A stretch of 64,000 bases of DNA from Thuidium tamariscinum (Eukaryota > Streptophyta > Bryopsida > Hypnales > Thuidiaceae), in NCBI GenBank assembly GCA_947034885.2, contig OX344753.2, forward strand, positions 14,074,001 to 14,138,000, in the 5' to 3' direction. A program made the position numbers and the translations under genes. Of the stretch, positions 37,447 to 49,238 are shown piece by piece. The notes beneath the pieces were generated by a model that saw nothing but the letters and a program-made list of their open reading frames with translations, had not been told where the DNA came from and did no database searches. Each line of letters starts with the position of its first letter. Positions within the stretch are counted from its first letter, which is position 1.

Positions 37447-38220
37447 CCCTTAAAAGACCATTTCCCTTTGAGGCACAAATGGAATTTTGGGCAAGTACTT
37501 ACAAGTTCAAATTTTATCCTGATTTTTTTTTTAAATTTGAAGATAAAAATGTTTATTGTCTTCATGGGAATATAATTTTTTCAATTGATGTCTAGGAATA
37601 AAAGTTACATTCAAAATTGCTCAAAATAAGGGAGATCAAGAAACAAAACAAATTTTGAAAATTTGAGTTTAAAAAAAAATAACTTGTAGGATTCAATTTC
37701 AAATGCAATTTTTACTATATAAAAAAATTTGCTACATGGTTTAATTTTTTTGCTAGAACAATTCCACCATTGGGATTAGTGCATTCTAATTCCACCTTCA
37801 AGATGTTAATTATTTAACTTTTCCTTCCGTTTCATACCTACTTCTATAGAATACTTTTTTAAAGAATAAAAATTAAGTTTTTTTGTACTCTTTTTTCCCT
37901 AGAGTCTCAACTCAATTATACATTTCAAAGATTTAAAGCTCAAAACTCTATAGTGCAAAAAAATTAAGTTAAGAAGGCTCAAAGTCAAAAAAATTAAACC
38001 TCACAATGTGCTAAAAAACTTGTTTTTTTCACTTTAAATGTAAAGATCTTACAATCTATATTGTTCAAAATTTTGAAATTTATTCCACATGCTCTCATAC
38101 TAAAAATACTATGGTTAGATTTGGAGAAAAAATAGTCTTCAAATTTTTTACTCTTTGCTATAGAAATAGAATTTTTTTTAAATTTTTTAACAAAAAAATA
38201 AGGCCTTGGTTCTCTAGGTA
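37447..38220 (+). mobile_element. TTAA-family element inside the CACTA element, 774 bp
   Basis: Left TTAT then CCCTTAAAAGACC; right GGCCTTGGTTCTCTAGGTA then TTAT. The body is homologous to the copies at 19846 and 26352 (shared GGGAATATAATTTTTTCAAT and the TAAGGCCTTGGT end). Matching but altered flanks suggest insertion at TTAT or a mutated TTAA. It is an older, shortened copy. Confidence 0.6.
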
Positions 38221-38859
38221 TTATACCTCATTATTTTCCTATAGACCCCAATCTTTTCAAGATTACACACCATTTTTTTCCCTTAGATACTAAGTTTTAA
38301 AATATTTTTTGCATATACCATATGTACCTTGCAATGAAGTACTCTATTTAGAATGTGGGCAAAATTTTATGACAAATCACCCCATTCATGAATACATTTA
38401 AAGCTTCATATGGTAATCTATAACCCTTTTTTTAGTTACTTACATTTGTATATATTATTTTATATGTACTCTTCAGTCTTCATATAATTTATTGTATTAT
38501 GTCCAACTCTATAGTTATATAATCATGCATGTTTCACAATTTTAAAGCACCCTATGATCAATATAATTTTTTACAAATTTTACGTGAAATGAATATATTA
38601 AACCCTATATTTTATTACACATTGTTCCTATATTTTTCAACAATGCTTCACCCCAACTCCCCAAGTTGTAGTCAATTGTCAAATCTAAGAGAAGGAAGAA
38701 ATATAAAATGTTATAATTTTAGTAAGGTAAATTTTGTCAATTGTGAGACTAAAAAATATTGCAAGTCTTAATTTTTTGTAGAAAAAATCTATTCCACCCT
38801 CATTACAAAGAAAGTGTGTCTTAGTCTTAGTCTTGTAAAGATATATCCAATTGTAACAA

Positions 38860-39670
38860 TGAGAAAGAAATGAATGTTGGTATTTTCTAAAGGAAAAGAC
38901 AAACTCCAATAATGAAAAGATTGTTTGGATCCCCTCATTCTTCTAAGAAAAAAGGTCAATTGCCCTAGAAATTCCCTTAAAAAAGAAAAAAATATAGATG
39001 TTAGTGTATTCACTTGAAGAAATTAATTACTTTATGTATTGAAATTTTGAAAAAGGCATACATGATTTGAATCTTATAAACTAAAGTTATTGCATATAAA
39101 AAAATGTAGGTGTTACTAATACTCATACATAATTAATAATTAAAAAAAACATGGATGTTTAGATTTGTAAAGAGACAATATTGAAATTCAAATAGTGAAA
39201 AGAATATGAATTGTGTGCTTATTCATTTAAAGAGAATTTTCTATTGTAAGAAAGAAAGAAATTGAAATTATCCAATCTTATATTGAAGAAAATACTTACC
39301 TTTGATTTAAAAAAATATGGGTGTTTTTATTAGTGCAAGAAAAATATGCAATTGTAATTGATAGTGCAAAAATACAAATTATGTTGTTATTCTTCTTTAG
39401 AGCCCTCATATGCAATTGTAGTAAAAAAAATGAGAAAATGGGACTTTCTAATCTTGTAATAAGAGAAATACTCAAATACAATAATATAAAGAATATAAGT
39501 GTTCTAGATTTCCTAATGACAATATTCAATTGAAATAATGTCATGAATAAATTAAAAAATTTCTTATTTTACCAAGAACTACCAGAATTGGAATTACAAG
39601 GAAAAAAATGTTTTTATCAAGTAAAGAATATGCTCAACAAAAGGAAAAATAAAAAATATGGATGTTCACA
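38860..39670. repeat. Degenerate array of an A-run plus ATATGGRTGTT motif
   Basis: An A-rich run followed by TATRGRTGTT or a close variant recurs near 38989, 39098, 39146, 39197, 39309, 39367, 39487 and 39650. Most spacings fall near 50 or 110 bp. The motif is too diverged to define one unit, but the recurrence is clear. It lies in the right half of the CACTA element. Confidence 0.45.
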
Positions 39671-39914
39671 ACACATGAAAGCCTTTGTTGATATAGTCGT
39701 GCTTACATCAAAGAAGACATCCCCAGTAGCTTGCATAAGGTTTGCTTATCCTTTCTGATGTTATGAATTGCATAGTGATTAACATTTGCTTTGATGTTAC
39801 GATTGCAAATAGTAAATAACAATTCTGTTAAAAGTGATGTCTTTAAAAACATTTTTATGTCTAGTATGATGTTTAAAAAAACATCCAAAGTTCTAACATA
39901 GGTTTGTCATGATT

Positions 39915-40005
39915 GCTGACGTGGCATGCCACGTCAACATACCATGTCCACGTCACGTAATTTTCACGTCATTGGTCCATGTCAAATGCCATGTCACCTA
40001 ATTTT
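39915..40005. repeat. Right subterminal repeat cluster of the CACTA element
   Basis: GACGTGGCATGCCACGTC forms a near-perfect palindrome at about 39919, followed by CCACGTCACGT, CACGTCATTGG and GCCATGTCACC. It mirrors the cluster at the left end and supports the CACTA assignment. Confidence 0.7.
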
Positions 40006-40777
40006 CCACACCATCTACCCGTTTTCATCTTTTTTATCGCGGTCAGTCATTTTACCTCTGACCGAACTAATACTTTGTTAATTACTTTAATTAAGTTTGA
40101 CCAACAATGATGACGTGACTATGAATGTTTTTTTGGATGATTTTAAAAACATTTTTATGTTGACAACGATGTTTTAAACTACATCATTGTTTTGGATAAC
40201 ACCAATTTGTTGTGACAATAATTTAGCATGCTTTTTATAACATTTAATTAAATCTTCCCTTTTTTTAGCCTTCATTACTAGACATCCCAATGTTTTATAA
40301 AACATATAATGTTTTTTTGAACATGTTATGTTTTTGGCCTGACACCAAAAAAAACACGGGTTTCTTATAGTGGAAGTTGTGTTGCGAAATTAGTGTGGAC
40401 CTATTGAATCGGTGAGATGTTGCAAGAGAGTACAAGGAGCCTAATTAAAGATTTATGAATGAGTCATGGAGTGTGTTGGATTGTGTTATATAGTTAAGGA
40501 ATTGAATCTATTAGTACAGAAATTTCCTACTTGAGTGTCTGCCTTGGAACTTATTATTTTAGTAGGATAATTTCCGATTCAATCATTATTCTTCTTCAAC
40601 AAAGATTATTGGCTTTCTAAAAAAGAAATCTTGAGCAATTTGTAAGTAAATTTTTACAATATTAATATTTTTAGAAGTTACTTCAACAATTATGAAAAAT
40701 AAAATCTAGTATTCTTTATACATTGTTTTTGAACTCAATATTACAGATTGCCAACATCTGCAATATTTCTTACTTAA

Positions 40778-41722
40778 CCCCTAAAGGTTTTTGACTATGT
40801 TTTCACCAAAAATTCTCCAAAACTGCCATTTCAAATACAAGTGCAATTTTTTTTAAAACACATTTTTGACTCATGTAACCGTAGGATCTTGTATCAAGGT
40901 GGTTTGTAAACATGTGGAAAAAATTTCAGAAATTTCCACTGTGTAGATTGCAAGATATAAGCATTTGAATTGACAAAAATTGTTTTTTTTATCCCTGTGA
41001 AAATCCGGGCAGCTGCACTTCACAAGGTCACATTTGTGTGAAAAAAAATTCAAAATGGTGGTTACTCTTTGAATTCATACTTCAATGCAAGTTGGCTACA
41101 TTCTCAAAAAAATTCAAACCATTTGAAATTGTACAACATATAGGAAAAAATAAGTAAGTAGAAAGAAGTAAAAAATGAGCCAAAATACTAAATTGTGAAC
41201 ATTTTATTCATGGAATTGAAAATTTTCAATCCCAATGGTTAAAATGTTGTAATAAACAATCTACACCTTTTGTTTTTATTTTTTTTCCAAAAATATGAAA
41301 AATTGAATTAAATGAAGAATTTCACACTTTTTTTGTACTGTAGAGATTCTGTAACTGGCCGCAAACTACCCCAAACTCAAAATCTTCATAACTTTTGAAT
41401 CATTGATCGGAATGGATTGATTCAAAGCTTCACATGTCTGTATAAACCTAAAGAACAAATTTGAAATTTCACTTTTAAAAAAAAAGTTTTTTTGAAGAAG
41501 TTTTTTCAGCTGCCTGGGTTGCCCACCAAGTAAAGAAAACAACATATCCTGCCATAACTTTTTAACCGTGAAGTCAAAAGTTATGAAAATTGTCGAACCT
41601 TAAAGCTACTCCTTGGACACACATTGCATCAAAATTTCAAAGAAATGAAATAAAAACTCCATCCATAGTGAGGTGCCCAAAAAATTTATAATCTCAAAAA
41701 ACGATGTTAAGGGCTTTAGGGG
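40778..41722 (-). mobile_element. TTAA-family element, 945 bp, reverse orientation
   Basis: TTAA then CCCCTAAAGGTTTTTGAC on the left; GGGCTTTAGGGG then TTAG on the right. It is the 29185 subfamily in reverse: the right 100 bp, reverse-complemented, matches the left end of the 29185 and 43505 copies (calls to CTCACTA and ATGGA blocks). Confidence 0.75.
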
Positions 41723-43504
41723 TTAGTTCAATGTTGCAATCTACAAACATCACACCTAGTGATAAGGTAGAACCATCTATAATTGATCATTTAAGATATT
41801 CTAGACATAATCTAGTGTAGTGCATGTTGAAGCAAATATTTTTAGACGTGCAATGATAGAAATGATAGAAATGATGGGGATTACAAAAACTTTGGTAATT
41901 TTGTCACATGAATTGAAATTATTATAAATTTTAAAAGAAAAAAGTGCAATGGACCCATTGCCAATCTCTAGAGTCGATTCTTCCAATTTTGATCATTCAA
42001 AAAACTACTTTTTCTCTTAGTGCTTCCAATTTTTTTGTGTACTACTTTGGGACATGTGTCAAAAAAATTTAAAAGCTTACAATCCATTTTTGATCATTTA
42101 AGGAATTGAGCATAGATTTTGATTGAGTTTGTTAAGGAAAAAAACATTTTTGTGTAGAAAAATAGATTTAAGACAGATTAAAAAATTTTAAATATTCTTC
42201 CAACTAAAACCAAAATTACTATGAATTTCTTTCTTTAACATTTTTTGAAACCTATTCTTGACATATAAATGTGTCTAATTCTGATCATAGGCTGGTTAAA
42301 AAATGCAAAGGAAATCAATGACTCATAATGCATCATAATGGGCTAGTTTCTCCCACTTTATATGCTCAAAATAGAATAGTCTAAACTTTGGAAATGGTAG
42401 AGTGATTGGAAAGAAGTTGGCTACTTTAGTCCCAACTTTGAAAAAGAAAAAGAAAAACATTCTAATCTTGGTTGGAAATACATCAATCTAACTTAGAAGT
42501 TGGCTATGGAGTGCAGATTGGTTATGGGCAGTATTTAATTAAAGTTGAAAGTATCAATTAATAAATGATTAAATGCCTAAGAAAAAAAAATTATATATGA
42601 ACTTGTTCTAAAAAAACTAAGACTCCAACAATCCTGACATTTGTTTAGATATTTTCAAGTCAATTTGGAATCACTTTAATCTCACAATGGGCAAAGGGCT
42701 TCCAAATGCATGTATATTAACCCTTTAGGGACTAGTTGATTTTTGGACTTTTTGTTTGTTGTTGTTTATAGAACATCTCATTTCGAAAATCCCAGAGAAC
42801 AATGCAATTAGAATATCTTTGTACACTCCTAACAAAATCAATTTCAAGGAAATGTGTACAAAAATGCATTAGCTACACTTGTCCAAATTTGAATTGGCCA
42901 ACCCTTCACATGTGAAATATTACAAAAATATTTAATGAATGTAAGAGATGACCACTTATATGTGTGAAAGAACTAATTGGAAGGTTTAGGATTGATTTCT
43001 GGAGCATTTAGTGAAACTTATGTCCAATTGTGGCAAACCATATTTAGCACCAATACATCAATCTTTGAAGATTAATTCAAAGGATGTGAATCCTTGGATC
43101 ACTTTCATTTTTTATTAAGTTTAAGGATTTGTCCTATAGAACCTGTCCATAAAATTTGATTTAGAATTACATCCATAGTGTAGTCACAAAATGGGACTTT
43201 TCAAGAATTATATATAGAAATTGCGCCCACCTTCCAAATCAACCATGGTCACTACAAGGTTAAAATACTAGTAATATTAGAAATCACAACAGAAGACTTA
43301 AGCTTAGTACAATGTAAGCTATGTAAACTATTTGGGATTGGACTTGGAGCACGCTAGTGCATTTTTCTTGCAACAAATAATTAGTTCGTGCTCTTTTTTG
43401 TTTGTTTGTTTTTAAAATTTTCTTAATCTAACTATGTGTTATTTTTCATCTAAACTTTGTTTTATAAGTCGGGAATTGACTGTAATGGGGGGAAATATTT
43501 TTAA
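41723..43504. other. AT-rich stretch with one end of a dispersed repeat
   Basis: 41800-42015 is a dispersed repeat (next entry). TTAACCCTTTAGGG at 42717 resembles a family terminal repeat, but no second end was found. No gene seen. Confidence 0.4.
41800..42015 (-). repeat. Dispersed repeat, reverse copy of 54305-54520
   Basis: The reverse complement of this stretch aligns with 54305-54520. Shared blocks in order are AAGTAGTT, GAATGATCAAAATTGGA, ATAGTAATTTCAATTCA (with one change), CCATCATTTCTA and CTCTAAAAATATTT (with one change). Confidence 0.65.
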
Positions 43505-44453
43505 CCCATAAAGGACAAAATTGTTTTTTTTTGCAACATAGCAATTTTAGGCAACTCACTACAAATGGAATTCTTGTTTATTTCTTTGAAATTTTCTATA
43601 TGAATTTAATGCATTTCACATTAATGGATTATAATTAAAAATTCTTATTAAATATATTGTTGAAATCTTGGTATCACTATGTTGTTGTAACCTTATATTA
43701 AATCACTTGCAATCCAAAAAAATATACTATATACAATCCTTACAAACTAATGAGTGCATGCAACAACTCAAATTGCAACCTATATGTCTTCTATATATAA
43801 TTCTTTTGATGCATATGTATGTCAATTTCTTAAAACACTTATGGGAGTGGGTCTTAAATAGTGCCTTACAAGATGCCCCCAAATATTCAAGTCATTAAGG
43901 CTCAAAAAAGAAGTCTAGGCAATTTTTGGAGTAACTATGAATTCAGCCTCTACTATTGAGCCTATAGGGTGGTTAGCTTTAGAATTCATTTACTTCCAAA
44001 TTGTAATTGCTTTTTGCTTCAAGTTTTTGTGGATTGTAGTGCATAAAAAATATTACAACATCCATGTTTGTTCATTTGCATTTTTTCCACTTAGATTCAA
44101 TATATAGTGCACAAAGTAAAACAAAATCAAACATAGACTCAGTTTTTGGAGCCACCATACAACCATTTAAGACATTTTTTTGTACAAATGTGAGCTTGTG
44201 AAGTGCAGTTGCCTAATTTTTCAATTGCAAGGCTAAAAAAAGAATTTTTTTGTCAATTCAAATGCTAAAATCTTGCCATCTACAAGGTGGAAAATTCTGA
44301 AGTTTTTTCTACATCTTTTCAAACAAGGTTACTACAAGATCCTATAGTTATGTGTGTCAATAATTTCTTTTTCTAAAATTTTGTACTTGTAATAAAAATG
44401 ATAGTTTTGGAGCATTTTTGGTGAAAACATAGTCAAAATTAAACCTTTAGGGG
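43505..44453 (+). mobile_element. TTAA-family element, 949 bp
   Basis: Left TTAA then CCCATAAAGGACAAAATT; right AAACCTTTAGGGG then ATAA. It is the same subfamily and orientation as 29185-30111, sharing GCAACATAGCAATTT and AACTCACTACAAATGGAAT near the left end and the GTGAAAACATAGTC block near the right end. Confidence 0.75.
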
Positions 44454-45256
44454 ATAATTCTTAAAAGCCAATGCCTATAAGGCAAGCTCGGCAAAAAAAT
44501 AATCTTAAAATTAGATGCCAAAATCTTTGGAATTCTTTATTATTAAAAATATTGTACGAGCAGAAAATTTATTTTCAACATTTTTTTGTCAAACCTTATT
44601 TTATGAGAAAAATCAAACATTTGACAAAGATGTGGTCATCTTGCTTTACACAATCACAACAGTAACTGTTTAACAACATTGCTCAAACTATTTTTAAAAA
44701 TTTATATTTGAAACCACATATTTTGGTATTTCCCATGAATTTGAAAAAATTCATATGGCTTGAACATCGAAGAATGTTATTTGTAATAGTTTAAATGAAA
44801 AAAAAACTCAAAGTATATTGTAAAGTGGTAACTCCTTTCTATTTTGTTCTAACTAACAAACTTTCATTTTGAGAATTATTCATTGAATGTAAGAAATTAC
44901 TCGTGTTCAATTTTCACCAATTTAAATAAAGATTTTAACTAAAATTTCAGCATTGCATTTAAAATACTAAAGAATAGAAAAGTATAGTAATTTTGATTTT
45001 TCTTTTGAGGTTTCTTTTGAGTCCTTACTCTAGGGAAAAAAAATCTCCCAACATGAAACTTGAGCTAAAAGAATCTAATTGGAATAGCAATTTAGAGTGA
45101 GGTCAATTCAAAATATGACATTTAGTTAAATAATGTCAAAGCTGCAATGTCTTCTTACATTTTCAACTTAAAACTTTAGTTATTATTATAATTTTTACTA
45201 TTTTCTTCATAAATATTACTATTTGTGTTTAAGTAAGTCAAGTCATTTTATCCATA
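44454..45256. other. AT-rich spacer
   Basis: No gene or element recognised. Confidence 0.4.
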
Positions 45257-45498
45257 CATGTGAGAAAATCTCAGGCCAATAGAAGGCCCTTTCAGCTACA
45301 CTGAAATGTGCAATTAGAAGAAAAATCAATGCAGAAAGTCGTTAGGGAATCTGTAAGGTGAGCAATTAGCTCACTTGTGCCCCATCAAATTTCGGATTAA
45401 AAAAATATTATTAATTATATATATATATATATATAATTTTCTGTATTAGCACATTTCACTCTAGCTAAAAGGGCTATTGGCCTCAGATTTCTCTCATG
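45257..45498. repeat. Hairpin repeat, 242 bp, with an AT dinucleotide core
   Basis: About 56 bp at each end are inverted copies of each other (left GAGAAAATCTCAGGCCAATA, right TATTGGCCTCAGATTTCTC) and both run on through AAATGTGC. The centre contains an (AT)n tract. It may be a MITE without a clear target duplication, or a hairpin that gives rise to small RNAs when transcribed. Confidence 0.7.
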
Positions 45499-47790
45499 AA
45501 ATGAAGCAAGGAATCCAAATTCCAAAGCCCAATGTTGTCTATAAGGGCTTTATATTCAAAGAAATATGTATACTATTAAATAACAAATTTTGAAATAAAG
45601 AGATAAAGAGACTCATGGGTGAATGCAAGAAAGACTTGTACTATTTGGCATCACACTTTGAGTGACGGAGTTGTCATGAGCTATAACTTTTGAAGCATTA
45701 ACTCTTTGAACTTGAAATTTTTATTGAAGATGGCTGACTTGGTATTTATCAAAAAACTTATTTTTCAGAAATTTTTAAAAATAGTTTTATATTTAAATTC
45801 TAATTTCTCTAATTTGTCACACTTTGCGGTTTAGGGGTTTTTAGTACTGGGGAGTACTTTAAATTAATAATTTAGAGCTGAAATTTCTAGGGTATATTCC
45901 TACACTAAGTAGGCATGTTTCCACCAAAGGAAATTTAAAAAATCATTATTCTCTTTCCTCTACATGTGTGCTAACAGGCCTTCCTTGCGCGCACATTTTT
46001 GAACAATCAAGATAGTTTTTGGATCATTATTTTGGTGAAATAACTTTACCATAAATTCTTCCCAAATGGAAAATTTTTAGTTTTAAGAAAAATTACTTTA
46101 CCTATTTTCTACAAATTAAAATGTGAAACTATAGTAAAAGTTACAATTTTCACGAAATTCAGCACTTTTCTAGTTCTCCTACTTAGAGAATTTTTCTACA
46201 CTTTTCCTTCCTAGGGTATCTTCTTCTTAAAGGTATATACATCAAACATATTTTTTACTTTAAAAAAAAATTGATTTACTATTTATATAGTACTCCCAAA
46301 GAAAAAAGCAAGTACTGTGCAAAACGCTACGCTTTTCAGCAAGTCTTTCTTGCAATGACCCTCATGTTCTTTATCATCAAAATAGCATGGCATATTCCAA
46401 TCTTACTTGTAACATTTGTCCATTCCTTTAGCATTTCATCTTTAGTTCTTTCTTGTAATCTTATATATACATTTATACTTTATAGGCTAACTTTATTTTC
46501 ATTGAATCCATGTAGATTTATAGCTCTACTATTTCATACCTAGTCAAGACCAATATATAATATCATTCTACACATGCATTGTCTAATATGATTGTTTTTC
46601 TACTTGTCCGAAAGAGACTAAGCATAGAATACTTAGTCAATGATTCATAAGTATGGTCCTATGCTACACTATAAGCTTGTTTGGAATTTTTTTGACTAAT
46701 TTGGAGATGATGTAATTTGCCCTTGTTGGTTTCTCCCAATCTTTGTGTTTTTTAGTATTTAAATACCATTGTAAAGGAATATTTGAGAATTTTCTACACA
46801 TAAAGAAATTGTAGCTTTTCTTTGAATCTTTGTAGGGATTTTTATAAAGCTTCTCCATAATTATTCCTTGTGTGCAATCCAAATTGATTGACTTTACAAC
46901 ACATTAGCACATCTTTCATTACATTCAATGCTGTTTCCACCTAATATTGGGTAGGTTTTATAAGATGCAATTGTCCAATATCAATTGTTAAAGGTTATGT
47001 GAAGTTGAACATATAAGACTATAAGAGTTATAAGTTGTAAAATCTTTCAGGCATTTCATTCCTTTCATAGGAATCTACCAAATCTAATTCATATTTTAGA
47101 AATTAAAGAAGTTTTGTAATATGAAATTGTAGAATAATTGAACAAATGAAATCTACATATTACTAATGTTTTGAACTTGTGAAATTTAGAAAAAGGTCTA
47201 GATCAAAAATTCAAAAATATACAAATCAATAAGATTAGAAAGCCAAAATCTACATATTAATTAGATTTGTGCCTCCAAATTCTACAAATTGCATTGATGG
47301 TGCACACAAAAATCTACATCAATTTTTAGATTTTAGAGGCATAAATCTACATTTGAAGACATTGAATTCCATAAAGTGAGCTAATTTTGGAGATGGAAAA
47401 ATCTTCAAATATCACACTTTACTAATAGCTTAGGCACTCAAGTGCCTACTATTTATTAAAAGTCCAAACATAAGGTTAGGCAAAATTTAAAATCATTTAT
47501 AATATAATTTAGGCAGCCATTCAAAATTGAACAAAGTATAAGCATTTGGCTAGGTTTAGACACTTCAATTGATGGTTTTGAAGAGAATAAGAGGTTATAT
47601 GTTCATAAGATGCATTCAATATTGAAATAGAATTGCTATAAATTACCAACTAATGTCTCTAGAAAAAGATATTTTGATTCCTTCTCAATCAATTGCAATT
47701 TCCAAATATTAGGCAAAACAAGGGGATAATTTTAAAAATAATCAGACAAGAATTATCCCCTTGCATTGTAACTACAATCACAGGTGCACA
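45499..47790. other. AT-rich stretch, no gene seen
   Basis: Low-GC sequence. AATCTACAT-type phrases recur between 47150 and 47355. No protein family recognised. Confidence 0.4.
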
Positions 47791-47959
47791 AAACCAAGTT
47801 CACTCAAAAAGATTCCTAGTCTGATATGTAGATGTCTTTGAATAAACCCAAAGACTGCAGCAAAGTAAAGATATGTAGAGCAGTTTCATAGACCGCAATG
47901 TTGATGAAGGTCCGTGCCCGAATTGAAGTATCTCGACGTCATCGACCATCTTTTTATCA

Positions 47960-48375
47960 ATCTCGTTCCAGAAGCGGCCGTGTACGTGAGTTGCGTTCCA
48001 AGCATGAGGCCGGGTCAATCTCCTTCCGGCTTCCAGATCGAACTGCCGGCCTGTGAGTTGAGCTAGTTCGACTCTAGCTAATTCAGTAAGCATGAGGTCA
48101 ATCGATCTCGTTCCAGAACTTGTCAGTTGCGTTCCAAGCATGAGGGCCGACCCTCCAGAATCTCTTTCCAGAATGTGCGATGTGCGTTGAGATCCAAGCA
48201 TGAGGGTCAATCGATCTCCTTCCAGAACTTGTGAGCTGATCGAGTTCTAAGCACGAGAGTCAATCTAGCTACTTTCAGAACCTGTGAGTTGAGTTCCAAG
48301 CATAATATACTGTATGAGGGTCAATCGATCTCCATCCACAATCTGTGAGTTGAAGGGCTCCGAGCATGAGGGTCG
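47960..48375. repeat. Degenerate minisatellite, about 7 units of 49-88 bp
   Basis: A unit of the form GTTCCAAGCATGAGGGTCAA then TCGATCTCCTTCCAGAACTT recurs with AGCATGAGG (or a variant) at 48001, 48089, 48138, 48198, 48250, 48299 and 48363. GC content is near balanced, in contrast to the AT-rich DNA on both sides. A reading frame across it on the minus strand (47800-48210) is only a translation of the repeat. Confidence 0.75.
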
Positions 48376-49238
48376 ACTCACCTACAGTTCCCATGCATCC
48401 CGGCTCGACAATTCAAAAATTAAAAGTAGTCATGCACTTAATGTACCTTCAAACCAGCTTGCCTTACACTCATTAATTATGGGTTGACAACGTACACCTT
48501 GCACACATACATTGACGGTAACTATCTGTGTCGAGAAATCTTGATCATACCTCTAGCTGCGCTAGTTTTCTTTCGTATCACTCGATCTTCCATGTACGTC
48601 TAGACTGACCGCATGTACTCTCTAGCTAGCTTGTCCGCAAAGCATTTCATATATATCTTCAGAAATTAATCCAGTACAGTAACCTCAGAAAACCTGATCG
48701 ATCTCGCATATCGACGTCGGCCATTACATTACGAGTTATCCTTGCGCGTAGCGCCTCAGGTAGTAATGCAATCAAACGTAATCCTCCCATCGTTTGCCCG
48801 AAGAGCTCCGATCCACTGTAACGTCATTGCAAAGACCGCATCGATCATTCACGGTATGGTGGCTACCTAGAATGTAGCTTCCGCGAGGTTTCTTTTCTTT
48901 TTCAAGAAACGTTAATCTAACATTATCATGGATCGGAGTGCTGTAGAAATGTTTTTGTTACTCCGATCCATATTTTCTTTTCTTTTCCAAGAAACGTACG
49001 TTTATCTACCATAATCATGGAGTGCTGTAGAAATGTTCTTGTTATATTACTCCGATCATTCCGTGTTTTCAATTCGTAAGCAAGTTCCTCATCAATGATT
49101 TTCTTAGTGGTACGTCACCTATTCGCCGTCTTCGGATTCTGTCATATGGCTGACTGTGTAGCTAAGTATCGTCCGGCAATAAGCAGGTCTTATGATTGCC
49201 TCGCCAGTACGTACTCGCGTAGTGTGGCGGTGAAGTAA
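48376..49238. other. Island of unusual composition with a duplicated 80-90 bp segment
   Basis: Rich in CTAGCT, ATCGATC and ACGT words and unlike the surroundings. Two copies of a segment with TTCAAGAAACG or TTCCAAGAAACG, then GGAGTGCTGTAGAAATGTT and ACTCCGATC, lie at about 48890-48968 and 48973-49060. No gene recognised. Confidence 0.45.

Larger units (their letters stand above)
31365..40372. mobile_element. CACTA-type DNA transposon, 9.0 kb, non-autonomous
   Basis: The ends are 33-bp inverted repeats beginning TACTATAAGAAACCCGTG on the left and CACTATAAGAAACCCGTG on the right (reverse-complemented). Only the first base differs. A 3-bp duplication, GAA, flanks them (31362-31364 and 40373-40375). 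CACTA ends, a 3-bp duplication and clustered subterminal repeats are the hallmarks of En/Spm elements. Without the nested pogo element it is about 5.3 kb, and no En/Spm transposase is visible in it. The C-to-T change in the left terminal base may impair mobility. Confidence 0.8.
30868..40601. mobile_element. Putative solo LTR, about 723 bp, interrupted by the CACTA element
   Basis: Removing 31365-40375 joins 30868-31364 to 40376-40601. The joined sequence begins TGGAATTGTTGAG, ends TTCTTCAACA, and is flanked by AAGAT on both sides (30863-30867 and 40602-40606), as expected for an LTR with a 5-bp target duplication. A start at TGTTGAG (30874) would give better inverted ends (TGTTGA/TCAACA) but no matching flank. 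There is no gag-pol and no second LTR in the window, so a solo LTR is inferred. Confidence 0.5.

Noticed and set aside
42717..42740. TTAACCCTTTAGGG as the start of another TTAA-family element
   Set aside because: No opposed end was found within a plausible distance; the same applies to TTAACCCCTTTAGG at 50870.
19339..44453. CCCTAAA/TTTAGGG words as interstitial telomere repeats or telo-boxes
   Set aside because: Each occurs once per element end and always as part of TTAACCCCTAAAGG inverted termini; there are no tandem TTTAGGG arrays.
47800..48210. 136-codon minus-strand frame
   Set aside because: It is a translation of the degenerate minisatellite and has no domain.
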